NCBI GenBank assembly: GCA_947359465.1
Contig: OX375877.1
Location: forward strand, 57,757,359-57,821,358
Reading direction: 5' to 3'
Source: Metellina segmentata
Lineage: Eukaryota > Arthropoda > Arachnida > Araneae > Tetragnathidae
Length of the DNA stretch: 64,000 bases
The notes beneath the pieces were generated by a model. The model made no database searches. It was not told the origin of the DNA and worked only from the letters and a program-made list of their open reading frames with translations. Below are positions 31,201-41,525 of the stretch, one piece after another (position 1 is the first letter of the stretch; the number at the start of each line of letters is the position of its first letter). Both the position numbers and the translations under genes were made by a program.

Positions 31201-32555
31201 AATAATGTTTATTAATCCAAACTGGAACTTTTTCAAACATTAAAAAATTCGTTGTAATAATGACATTAGAATATTGTAAAATTTCACAATGTCGCATACC
31301 GGAGGCAAGAGTGCCACAAGTAAAAAAATATTGTTTTGTTGACTATGAGTGCGAGAGCACTCGCCGTAAATCGTAATTTTAATTAATTGAGTTGAACATG
31401 AAAAGAACTTAAGAAATTGAATTCCAAATCTTCCTATAAATCGTCTTTTATAGTAGTAACCTTAGTATCACCTTTCGTCTTTTTGTAGCTTTGTCATACA
31501 GCAATTGTGCGATGTATGTGAAATGTATTACATGAATGGATATGCATGTGTAGGATTTGTGTCCAAAGTAAGTTGTAGAAAATATAAAGATGGCGAAAGA
31601 TGTTAAAATAAATTTTTATTCTACAAAAAACGTAAGTCATTATATATTTTGATTATCTCTTCAATCTAGAGTAAACCAATTCAAACCGAGTAAGGTCGGG
31701 TATTTTGCTAGTTACTTATATAGATTGATCTGAACTCATGAAATTCAATGTTTCTAGTTCATGCATGAAACTGTTGAGTAAAAACACCAAAATCAAAATT
31801 TAAAAACAAAGTTCTCAGAATTCCAATAAATATCAAATTAGATTTTTAAATTTCTAACTAAACTTATACATAGTAAATACCTGATTTTATGTTGGGAAGA
31901 TAGCTTTATCAATTGCTGATTGAAGTTTTAAAATTAGAATATAATCACATTCGAAGAGCTAGTCAAAGAAACTTATTAATTCACAGGAATATCAATTTGC
32001 ATAAAACGATGACACTATAAATAATAAACAGCCAATCCAGAGAATTATTCAAAGGTTCAGAATATATAGTCAGAACTATGCAAAGGTTTGAATGCACACA
32101 AGGGTTCACTTAAAAAGTTTGTTCTTATGGCTCATTGACAAAAAAGATTTAGCTCAAAAATATTGTCATCGCATGCGCCTATTAGTACTAGTAATATCCA
32201 CAAAATCTCATTAATATTTACCTTTCAATTTTTGAAAATTGCAAGATGGCAAAATTTAGGCATAAAGGATATTCTATTTCTTTAAGACGAAAATTTTCTA
32301 AAATTGAAAGGGTCAATGGAAACAGATGTTAGAGCCCGCCAAAAGAGTACACGTTTGAAGTTGCTGTTTTAAACTATTAAGGAGTTTCTAAGAAAATTAT
32401 TGTTTTAAAACGTTCCAGACAAAACATTAAAAATTTTTCAAAATTCCCGAAACTTCAAAATTCTTGGAGGTTTTCAAAATTAACTTCTCAAAAAACCGGG
32501 TTTATTCCCGGGAATAAACCGGGTTTTTTCCACCCTTTGCAACACTGCCAAAGCC

Positions 32556-32870
32556 ACTTCCAAACAGGACACAACTGCAAAGTGCACCTTTTTAAGTATT
32601 CTGTGTAAACTAGTCAATTGAATCGTGTCATCCAATGGCATTGAAATGACAATTGTGTCTGCACTTAAAGGAAATTAGTACGTAGAGGCAAATACATTTA
32701 CAAAACTGATTATTAATGAAATAACATTTCGTTAAAGTAAGCAGTTGTACAAAAGAATCTTCATCTGTGCATCAAAAAGAAAATTCCACTGGGTAGCAAT
32801 TAAAAACAAGCTAACTTAACGTGATTCTCCATTTAGCATAGCAAATGAGGAATACAACACAAAGCGGGAT
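32556..32870 (-). pseudogene. probable upstream part of the interrupted hAT/ZMYM1-like element
   Basis: Continues after the 8-base duplication. The minus strand near 32845-32815 has an 'LNGES' start similar to the frame at 34127, and 32570-32556 joins in sequence to the GFGGRGKQQLWSL block at 29055. Frames are broken by several stops. The assignment rests on collinearity and short similarity. Confidence 0.4.
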
Positions 32871-33176
32871 ATCCTCCCGAGACACGGGGAAAATTTTGTA
32901 AAATCCATATATATTTTCAAGTACAATTTTTTCTGAACCAAATGGCATTAAAAATTATGTTTTTTTAACTAATAAATTAATAAATTTAAAAAATTTAATT
33001 TAACTATGGAGCACATCCCTTTGAATTTATGTTGAGATCATTATAACTGTAAAATGATGAGAAATTTACACAAAAGCACCTGAACACATACATTTATTTT
33101 TATCAACATAGTGTGCTAATTACAAATAAATTTGCTAAAGTTAATGAAAAATAAATTTGCAAAAGTTGGCTACTAC

Positions 33177-33555
33177 TGTAACGTCGTGAGAAGAATTTAA
33201 GTGGCGAGTGGCTTGTATGCAATTAAAACAGCTTTCAGAAATACAGCACATTTATTAATTGTTGAATCTATTTACACTTTAAGGCTATTTCGAGGCTAAA
33301 CATATGGAAAATACAAATAAGGTTTCAGTCCCGCGGCTTCATCGGAGCAGACCAGTTCTGCGTCTGTTCACGTTCATGCGTTCAACGATTGTCTCTTCTT
33401 CTTCGAGGGGATACCGCATATGTTCTTACGAAACTCGACAGTTCAAAGACGAGGGGCTACCCCCATCCGGTCATAAATTCGCCAACCGATTCCCTTCGAC
33501 TGAGAATCCACGTAAAAGAGGAAATCTCGAAGTGGACCTCCATGAAACTGTAGCA
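33177..33555 (-). repeat. dispersed LTR-like repeat, copy 1
   Basis: On the minus strand it begins TGCTACAGTTTCATGG, contains 'ctgctccgatgaagccgcgg' and 'caagccactcgccac', and ends ACGACGTTACA. The same order of blocks occurs on the plus strand at 60473-60804. TG...CA ends, AATAAA motifs and about 330-380 base length suggest a solo LTR, but no internal region or clear target duplication was seen. Confidence 0.5.
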
Positions 33556-33659
33556 AATAGACCCCCCCCCCTCATGATGCTACACTGCTTATAAACAGTA
33601 AGAGTTAATTACTAAAATATTTGCATTAGTTTTCATGAAAAGCTTTAAAGCAATTTCTC

Positions 33660-34129
33660 TCAGCAGTTATACATAAAAACATTTGGCAAGCTGTGCAACG
33701 AAATTTAGTTTTGCAACGTTCAATATTTCTGAAGTACGCCGAGTTCTTGATGAGAGCAAGCTCTGGCATTTGTTTGGCTCTTTTTGTCGAAAAGGGAGTG
33801 ATGGCCGTAATGATCGAATTTTCTTACGATCATGTTCGAGATCATCATCTGATGGCAAAAAGGCTTTCGTTTTGGTATCATCTACAATTGTTTTTCCTCA
33901 ATACTTATTCGAAAGTCCATACATTTCAAAATGTCTTTTTTCAGAAACCCATTGTACTCAGAATCTCTTCTGTATTGCAACCATGAATTTGCTGCTGCTA
34001 AATCTTTCATATGAATTAGTAGTTTTACTGAAAACTGACTGAAATCTTTTATCTGACATCCAAATAGCATATTCCGTTGAGTAGCAAATAAAAACAAGCT
34101 AACCCAAGGTGATTCACCATTTAGCATAG
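33660..34129 (-). pseudogene. broken open frames, possibly hAT-related
   Basis: Minus-strand frames 34127-33882 (LNGESPWVSLFLFATQRN start) and 33858-33667. The first shares its start and DNA with 32815-32870. Neither has a decisive domain. The right boundary is the LTR insertion at 34130, and homologous DNA resumes at 41106. Confidence 0.35.
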
Positions 34130-34557
34130 TGAACCGGAGCTGATGTTTAATCGATGTGATCGTATAGATTCAGTACATGTCTTAATTTATGGTCGCAATT
34201 AACTTGCTAAGATCTTCAGCTCCGACTCATGACTAATGAAGCATGACGACAACAATCACTAGATTTAAACTTAATATTTATTTAAATTAACGGAATTATA
34301 CAATTAACAAGAGGGACGGAACAGAATTCATGAAGGGAGGAACGAAGGCTGACTTACCCTTGTAACGAGTCCTCGTGCGAGTGCCCACGCTTAGCACCCC
34401 TATAGGAAGCGCTTCTGTCTGAAAGTGCCCCCTTTTCTCGGTTACTTCTCCCTGTCTGCTGGAATGTTTATTAACACCCTGCGACTGGTCGTGTCAGTCC
34501 TTTCATGTAAAACCGCGCACACGTGAAATTGGGAGAACATTCGTCAGCTCTCCTTCA
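34130..34557 (-). repeat. 3-prime LTR
   Basis: 428 bases, TG...CA ends. It contains an AATAAA polyadenylation motif on the minus strand near 34468. Six mismatches to the partner LTR at 40678-41105, all in the half nearer 34557. Confidence 0.93.
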
Positions 34558-35854
34558 TTCCTCCCCCCTTACAAAAAATTTGAGCATACAATGCGAAAAT
34601 TACAAGTCTTCGATAATAAGTAGGTAAACAGTTGTCTGGAGTAAATAAAACAGCCAATCCAAAGTCTAACGTGAACGTCTGTTAGGTGTGGGAAAAGAAT
34701 TTTAAGGCATCCTTTACCTGGATCAGAGTCTGGTCATATTAGTGACACCGCCGTTCACTTGAAACAGACACGATGCGGAGGGGGCCCGGAACCTCGATGA
34801 AAGAACCATCAGGACGATGATGTAGGTATGCAAGAGTATCTGGGGTTCACACTATCACCATCACGTTTGGACGTAGAAGCTGTTGTGCATCTAGGCAATA
34901 GAGTCGAGCGGGATAAATCAGTTTCAGGATCGATGAAGGAAACCACTGTGTCTTCTCGCACGATTATCTTGACGCAACCAGGCTAGAGAAACGAGCGTTA
35001 TACACCTCAGGTAAGAGGGCCATGCCGGATCAGATACTTTCAAAGGGACAGCATCACTACACCCTTGGGTGTAAGGTTAAGGGGAGGATGACCTCTTCCC
35101 CACTCGTCTGCTGGTTTTCTCAACACGTGAGTTCGGCTCGTCACTAAGCCATTTGAAGTAGTTGCAATCAGACTTCCAGTCTGAAGTTTGGCATTGTTCG
35201 TGACTGTAAAGAGAACTTAAAACAAACATTAACAAATTCTTAGCTTTCTGCTATTCCTTTATTTTCTTAATTTTGTAATTGGCATTCACATATTACGAGA
35301 AAATTTCACATTTCTTATCGAGTACAGGGCAAGCCAAACCATCTTCCCAACTGTGTTCCATAACTAAGAAAGTGTTGTTGTCATCAGCTTATACAAATTA
35401 AAATTTGATAAATGCAAATAAACTGTTGAACAATTAAATAACACTTGAAAAGAAAAACGCTTGGTATGGAATGAGATCATTAAACTGTTCATGTGTTTAT
35501 ACAGTCGTGATGCAATAATTGTTTACATCTCCATAGTACAATAGCTTACATAATGTCTCAATAGTGTTTAATCAAAAATTATAACCCATTAAGCAACCAA
35601 AAAATAAAATAAAATACTAATTACTATTACGGTAGACATGTAAAATGCTGGACATTTAGAAATTCTAACCCAAACATGTGGTTAACAGGGGAAGGTGACA
35701 ATGTAAGTTAAAGTTACAACATAAACACAGTATTAGTTTTTTTTTTCTCTGTCTCGCTGACCACCCTGGAATCCGAACCGGAATTAGACTCCACAACACT
35801 CATCGAGACAGAAATAAAATTTATTCATCTAAAATTGAATTTTGCGTGACTTTA
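34558..35854 (-). other. untranslated or unassigned 3-prime part of the LTR element
   Basis: About 1.3 kb between the end of the integrase frame and the 3-prime LTR. Minus-strand stretches at about 34780-34985 read like decayed coding (LIYPARLYCLDAQQLLRPNV), but I cannot assign a family. No envelope-like gene with signal peptide and membrane anchor was recognised. Confidence 0.45.
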
Positions 35855-36814
35855 TTAATAATTTAGCGAGCGTAAGTTATATCTAGGCTCCGATCCCTGT
35901 GTATAAACATTATTGCCATCATTCTCCGAAATTTCTTTGTCCATGTCAACATCCTCATTAGAATTCGTCAAATGCAAGTAACTGAAACGCTGCGTGTAGG
36001 GAATCATGCGGTTAACATGCACATTGAGTGTTTTTCTCGCATTTTCTGCATGCCGCACCCTATAATTGACTCTTGAAAATCTCTCTAATACCCTAAATGG
36101 ACCTTGGTATTTGTTTTTGAGTTTGTTTGAAACCTCTGATTTTAAATTAGGATTTCGCACGAAACAAAGCGACCCCACAGGATAATCGAATTGTTCATCT
36201 CTTTTGTTAATCCTACTGCGTTTTATGTTTTTATCTTCATGGCTGATGAGATTAATCAAAACCTTCTCAAAAACTTCATCTAGTGATTGAACCATCTGTT
36301 GTACATAGTCTGATTGAAACTGTCCTTGTATTTTACCGCATAAACTATAGGGTAGTCTAATATCTCTGCCATGTTCCAAAAAGAATGGTGAGGTATGAGT
36401 AGTCTCATGAATGGCATAATTTAATGCCATCATAGTATGTGTTAATTTCGTATCCCAATCATCTACATTATTACAGGCCGCGGCCAAAATATTAGCTATT
36501 GACAGATTAGGCTTTTCTACACGACCGTTAACATGAGCTGAATAAGCTGAAATATGTCGTTTCTCAATACCATGAACTCTACAAAATTCTGAAAATTCTG
36601 CGCTTTTAAAATATGTTGCATTGTCGGTAATCAGGGTTTGTGGACAACCTCTGTGAATTAAGTAGTTATCAAAGAACGCCCTTGATACAGATTGGGACTT
36701 GAGATCCGTCATTGGTACAAGGTGAATGTATTTGGAGAAAGCATCAATCATGGATAAACATAGCGATTCCCTGCCCCAGTGGTCTTTAATGGTCCGAATA
36801 CGTCCATGTGACAA
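35855..36814 (-). pseudogene. integrase core of the LTR element, separated by a frameshift
   Basis: This 319-codon frame contains LCLSMIDAFSKYIHLVPM (first catalytic Asp region), TLITDNATYFKS (second Asp) and VNGRVEKPN with the catalytic Glu, followed by a C-terminal GPFRVLERFSRVNYRVRHAE segment typical of the GPY/F module. The upstream zinc-binding part is in another frame (36748-37215); the two overlap near 36750-36815, marking a frameshift. Integrase inserts the cDNA copy into the host genome. Confidence 0.88.
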
Positions 36815-37215
36815 CGTTCTCCTGGTAATACACTCTGATCTACGGGTTCGTTGGGCGCCATGCTAGTTTTAAAGGCACTACGACGTGAAAGACAAGTGGT
36901 GCAAGAGCGCACAAAATTCTTGGTATCCTTATACATATCAGGCCAGAAAAAACTTTCGGCCAACCTATTGTACGTCTTAAAAAAACGAAGATGTCCACCT
37001 ATTTCTGAATGAATTGATGTTAGGACTTTACCTTTTAAACAATGCGGCACGCACACTTGTGTCCGAACATCTTTTCTGGGAGATTTGCTGTGCCGCTTAG
37101 AAACATGAATTAACACGCCTTTATCATCCAGAAGATAATTATCTGATTGTGAATCTGTGCCAGAAGCATTCAACTTGTCAATAATGGCCTTCAATTTGTA
37201 ATCCTCGTTTTGCAT
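36748..37215 (-). pseudogene. integrase zinc-binding domain of the LTR element
   Basis: Contains the H-H-C-C arrangement (IHSEIGGHLRFFKTYNRL ... SCTTCLSRRS), followed by the start of the catalytic core (CHMDVFGPLK) before the frameshift. Upstream it is separated from the RNase H frame by two stop codons, near 37344 (TGA, where Trp is usual in this family) and near 37228 (TAA). Confidence 0.85.
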
Positions 37216-37347
37216 TTTTAACAGTTACTCTGCATCTGGGAAAACGACTGTTATTGAATTAATGCAACGAGACAAATGATCAGCGACTGAGTTCAATGCC
37301 CCTTTCACATAACAAATTTCGTAATTAAACTCTTCTAGAGCCAATTT

Positions 37348-37725
37348 TCAACGTAAGACTTTGGAAGATGGGTTTTTATTTGAAAGAAAACCTTGTAACG
37401 GTTTATGGTCACTATATACATTAAATTTTCGTCCAATGAGAAAAGCTCTGAAGAAATTAAGTGCACAATAAATGGCGAAGAATTCCAGAACTGTAGCACT
37501 GTACTTTGATTGAGTGGGGTTTAGCTTTTTAGAAAAGAAATACAGAGGCCTAACGTCGGATGGAGAATAACACAATTCGAGAACAGCACCGATACCCTGT
37601 GCGCTAGCATCAGTTGTAATCTGAATTTCAGCAGCTTGATCCGGCAAAGCCAAAACAGGGGGTTTTAATATTGCATTTTTTAAGTCCTCAAATGGGGGAA
37701 GCCTGAGCTTCAGTGCTCCACACAA
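37348..37725 (-). pseudogene. RNase H domain of the LTR element
   Basis: Contains IQITTDASAQGIGAVLE, LEFFAIYCALNFFRAFL and FNVYSDHKPLQGFL, the conserved blocks of Ty3/Gypsy RNase H with the catalytic Asp and Glu residues. It overlaps the end of the reverse-transcriptase frame at 37688-37725, showing a frameshift, and ends at a TGA. Confidence 0.88.
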
Positions 37726-39415
37726 ATGGTGTGTTTTTTCTCAATAAAAAGGTCAGAGGCAGGGCCCTTCGAGCAAAGTTTTCTATGTATCGACGATAAA
37801 AATTACAACAGCCCCAAAACGATTTTACTTGTTTCTGATCGACTGGAACAGGGAATTGATTGATACTGACCGTTTTATCCTGATCAATACACATACCTTC
37901 AGGAGTTATAACAAAACCTAAAAATTTGCATGATTTTGTGAGAAACTGACACTTTTGAGGATTAAATTTAAGATTGTACTCCTTAAAACGCTGCAGTACC
38001 TTGTCCAAGAGTAAAAAATGCTCGTTAATAGTTTTACTGTGCAAAATGACATCGTCAATGTACACAAGAGCTCCTTTATGTAATAAGTCCCCCAAAACTT
38101 CATGCGCAATAGATTGAAAGGCTTTTGGAGAATTCTTAAGACCAAAACATAATCGATTGAACTCGTATTTTTCACCATCGGGAGAGGAAAAGGCAGTTTT
38201 ATGCCTATCCCTTGGATGCAATGGAATTTGGTTGAAAGTCGATTTCATGTCAAGAGACGAGAAATAATTTGAACCAGACAGTTCATGTAGTATGTCGTCT
38301 AAGGTAGGGATTACAAATTCTTGTGGAACTGTTATATTTTTTAACTTTCTAAAATCCAAAACCAAACGCCATTTAGACTTTTGTTTAACAAAAAGTTCTG
38401 GGGTGTTGTACTGTGATTTAGATCTCGAAGTAATTCCAGCCTTTTCTAAATCAGAAATTTGTTTTCGGAATTCATCTCTTAAATTGTATGGGATTTTATA
38501 AATAGGACACTTAATGGGATAATTATGTTCTAAATCTATTTCGTGTGGTTTTGTATTAGCCGCAGTAAGCTCAATTGTTGAACGAGCAAAAGCATTTTTG
38601 TGCTTTAAGAGAAGCTCGATCACTCTTTTCTTCACAATAGGATCTAAACCCAAAATTGAAAAGTCATTTTCTGTTAATTCATTTGGTAACTTGCTAGTAA
38701 TTGGGATTTCAGTCGGAAATTCCTCGAAATTGTTCACCAAACAAATTTTAATATCTTTATTTAAAATAGCTGGATCTGATGAATTGTTGGTGATTTCTAC
38801 ATAAGCTTCACCCATCAGAGCATCAATCTTAACAACTGGGGATACAAGTTCTACACCCTTTTTACTCAATTTTGAACTGCAGCTAACCTTTGCTGTTACA
38901 CTGGAATGTGGTAAAACTGCTATTCTAACAGGAACGACAGCATTTTGACGGGGACACAAAATCGTTTTCTGTTTTAATTTTAACGTAATTTCTTGTTCAG
39001 TTAATTGAGAACTCCGTACCTCAAGATTCATAATGGGGACAGAGATATCGAAAATGTTTAGACGGTTGCGCTTAAAATCAATAGAGGTTTCTCTGTACTT
39101 TAAAAAATCAAATCCCAAAATTGCTTTGTAAGAAGATAAAATATCTGATTTTGTGACATAAAATATTTGTTCAAAAGTAACATTCCCTATTTCTATGACC
39201 AATTTATATGATTCACTGATGTCGACAGAACCTCCATTCACCGCTTTTATTTGAAATTGCGAATTTAGCGGTTTTAAATCGTTATTGATATTTATGCGTG
39301 AAAAAACACTTGGAGAAAGCAGGGAAACTGCTGCACCGCTATCTATCAAGGCCGAAAATTCGTAATCATAGGATTTTACTTTAATAACAGGTAGCGAAAA
39401 ATTTTGGTCACACAT
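37688..39415 (-). pseudogene. protease and reverse transcriptase of the LTR element
   Basis: A 575-codon frame, intact over its length. The aspartic protease motif is FSALIDSGAAVSLLSP near residues 25-40. The reverse transcriptase has WRLVLDFRKLKNITVP, FSSLDMKSTFNQIPLH, FGLKNSPKAFQ and the catalytic YIDDVILHSK. A FLGFVI block follows. It is the best-preserved part of the element and could once have been a fused PR-RT; downstream domains are out of frame. Confidence 0.9.
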
Positions 39416-39456
39416 TTTGGAAACTATGGGAGAACGTCCATTGGACCTTTGATATA

Positions 39457-40440
39457 TTAATGAAGTCTCCCTCGCGAGTTTAAATTCGCTGGTGACTGCG
39501 GTCTGTCAACATCACGATCATTCGAATATCTATTTTTATCCAAATTATAATCCCTATTTCTAACGTTAGAATATCCACGTCTATACTGCTCATCCCTCAT
39601 TCGCTTTCTACAATCGATCTTTCTATGCCCTCGAATTCCACAGTAAAAGCAAGTACTGGATCTATTTTGATTGTTACCCCTACTTTGATTTGCATTTACA
39701 TTGTTTATTGTCGTCTCTGCACTTAAATTTTGGACCTGAGTTGTCAATAATTGCAGCTGTTCTGTCAATTTTAAAATGACTTGATCCCCGCTGGCAGCTG
39801 TATTTTGTCTAAGGATAGAGCATTCTGCAATTTCACTATAGCTTCTTCAATTATGGCAACTGTAACGGCTTCCTCGAAATTTATAGGGGTCTTGCTTAAG
39901 ACATAGCGTTGAATGTCTGACTTAAGACCTGCCACAAACCGTGCTTGAAGCAATCGGTCGTTCGCTTGACGCACTTCCGGTAAAACTGCGGCACCATTAC
40001 TGCCAAAAACTTGATTTCCCAAGGCTCTAACACGCGATGCAAATTCCGATACCTTTTCAGTACTATTCTGACAACACAAAGCTAATTTTTGCAATTGAGT
40101 CGCTAGAGGTACGGGACGTTCAAACCTTTCGATTAATTTTTGAGAAAATTCATGGAAATTTTGAATTTCCTTTCCTTCAAAAAGAAAACATTTTTCTGCG
40201 GTATCAGTCAATTTGAGTTTACCAATGCAGACCATTTCTATTTCTGTCCAACCACTCAGTCTGGCTACTTCATTTAATTTCGATAAAAAAACTTCTGATT
40301 GTTACAACACCTTCACCCGAGAATTTTGTAATCAAATCAATAAAAGACATATTCATAGCCGCTGTCTGCCGAACAGGCAGATTTAACTCATTTTCAACGG
40401 GATCAGGTTATCTTCGTCCATTACCTCTGCGAGCCATTAT
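39457..40440 (-). pseudogene. gag of the LTR element, broken
   Basis: The start is probably at about 40437 (MARRGNGRR) but is followed by a stop and a frameshift before 40236. 40235-39771 encodes a capsid-like helical region (FERPVPLATQLQKLALCCQN, EFASRVRALGNQVFG). A further frame change leads to 39768-39457, with the nucleocapsid zinc knuckle CFYCGIRGHRKIDC (C-x2-C-x4-H-x4-C) and an Arg/Asp-rich tail. Gag packages the RNA. Confidence 0.85.
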
Positions 40441-40662
40441 TTCTAATCAAATGTACAATTCTACGACACAATATTTGATATAATAAAACAATAGAACCTC
40501 TACTTTATCACATGTATTAGCGAACTCAAAGAACATGTGTCATAAGAACCAATTCCTTTCCGTTATAAATACATGCTGCAAGAATTCTCCGACGCAATAC
40601 TATACACAAATATAATACACTAAACATAAAAAAATATCTCACAAGTTATATCTCACATAATA

Positions 40663-40675
40663 GGTCACGGTACCA
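40663..40675 (-). promoter_or_regulatory. candidate primer-binding site
   Basis: TGGTACCGTGACC on the minus strand, two bases inside the 5-prime LTR. It begins TGG as expected for pairing with a tRNA 3-prime CCA end. I cannot name the tRNA. Confidence 0.55.
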
Positions 40676-40677
40676 GA

Positions 40678-41105
40678 TGAACCGGAGCTGATGTTTAATC
40701 GATGTGATCGTATAGATTCAGTACATGTCTTAATTTATGGTCGCAATTAACTTGCTAAGATCTTCAGCTCCGACTCATGACTAATGAAGCATGACGACAA
40801 CAATCACTAGATTTAAACTTAATATTTATTTAAATTAACGGAATTATACAATTAACAAGAGGGACGGAACATAATTCATGAAGGGAGGAACGAAGGCTGA
40901 CTTACCCTTGTAACGAGTCCTCGTGCGAGTGCCCTCGCTTAGCACCCCTTTAGGAAGCGCTTCTGTCTGAAAGTGCCCTCTTTTCTCGGTTACTTCTCCC
41001 TGTCTGCTGGAATGTTTATTAACTCCCTGCGACTGGTCGTGTCAGTCCTTTCATGTAAAACCGTGCACACGTGAAATTGGGAGAACATTCGTCAGCTCTC
41101 CTTCA
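40678..41105 (-). repeat. 5-prime LTR
   Basis: 428 bases; partner of 34130-34557. It would carry the promoter and start of transcription for the minus-strand element. Confidence 0.93.
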
Positions 41106-41109
41106 ATAG

Positions 41110-41525
41110 CAAATGAACAATGAATTTCACAAAACGGGATAGAAAATAATTAAAACGAAGGGAAAATAATAAATAATGAATCTTTATCTGCCCGTCTAAA
41201 GTATATTTCGATGGATAGCATTTTTTTTTAAATTAGGTAACTTAACCGAATAATACAATTAGCGAAGCTAATGAGGGCGGCACACAAAACACCGCAGTTC
41301 AGCGTTCAAAGTCATCTCTGTTGAATGGAGTTCTATCGACTTTGAGAACGCTTGTCTGAGTTTGTAGAAAACCCTTTTTTAGTGGAATTTTTTCACTTCA
41401 GTAAGCAATATCATTAGGCTTGTTTTCAGCCAGTCACCAATATTGCACACAAACGGTAGTTAGACACTTGATTATCGTCGCAATGGAGCAACGGGATCGG
41501 CGACGGTCCCCGAATAATCCCAAAG
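41110..41525. other. continuation of the repeat split by the LTR element
   Basis: 'caaatgaacaatgaatttcac' and 'cgggata' correspond to 32844-32885 and mark the other side of the LTR insertion. After about 41150 nothing is recognised. Confidence 0.45.

Larger units (their letters stand above)
30002..31711 (+). mobile_element. non-autonomous Helitron, copy 2
   Basis: Begins TCTATATAAATAAGAATGG after an A at 30001 and ends GGTCGGGTATTTTGCTAG before a T at 31712, exactly as expected for Helitron ends and target. It is collinear with the reverse complement of 21771-23396. It contains a (GTCT)n microsatellite near the 5-prime end and a 20-base minisatellite. No Rep/helicase coding was seen; open frames across the microsatellite are artefacts. 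It is nested in the hAT element 29064-32547. Confidence 0.9.
29064..32547 (-). mobile_element. hAT element with 8-base target duplication, carrying a Helitron
   Basis: The left end TAGTGATGCAAAAAG and the right end CTTTGCAACACTG (complement CAGTGTTGCAAAG) are hAT-type termini. The flanks carry an exact 8-base duplication CCAAAGCC (29056-29063 and 32548-32555). The element encodes a BED-finger fragment on the minus strand (29554-29850) and contains Helitron copy 2. The GC-rich 'cccgggaataaaccggg' block near the right end and its partner near the left end are subterminal repeats. The transposase core is absent. Confidence 0.88.
34130..41105 (-). mobile_element. Ty3/Gypsy-type LTR retrotransposon, full length but coding-defective
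   Basis: Two 428-base LTRs (34130-34557 and 40678-41105) differ at six positions by my reading, about 1.4 percent. They bound gag and pol on the minus strand. The flanks carry a 4-base duplication ATAG (34126-34129 and 41106-41109). In the element's orientation the LTR runs TGAAGG...GGTTCA. A likely primer-binding site TGGTACCGTGACC starts two bases after the 5-prime LTR (40675 down), and a purine tract AAGGGGGGAGGAA precedes the 3-prime LTR (near 34558-34570). Pol order is PR-RT-RNaseH-INT, as in Ty3/Gypsy. Confidence 0.93.

Noticed and set aside
34558..35854. Envelope-like gene in the LTR element
   Set aside because: No signal peptide, cleavage site or membrane anchor was found, and frames are short and interrupted.
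38292..38804. Plus-strand frames across the LTR element pol region
   Set aside because: Shadows of the intact minus-strand protease/reverse-transcriptase frame.
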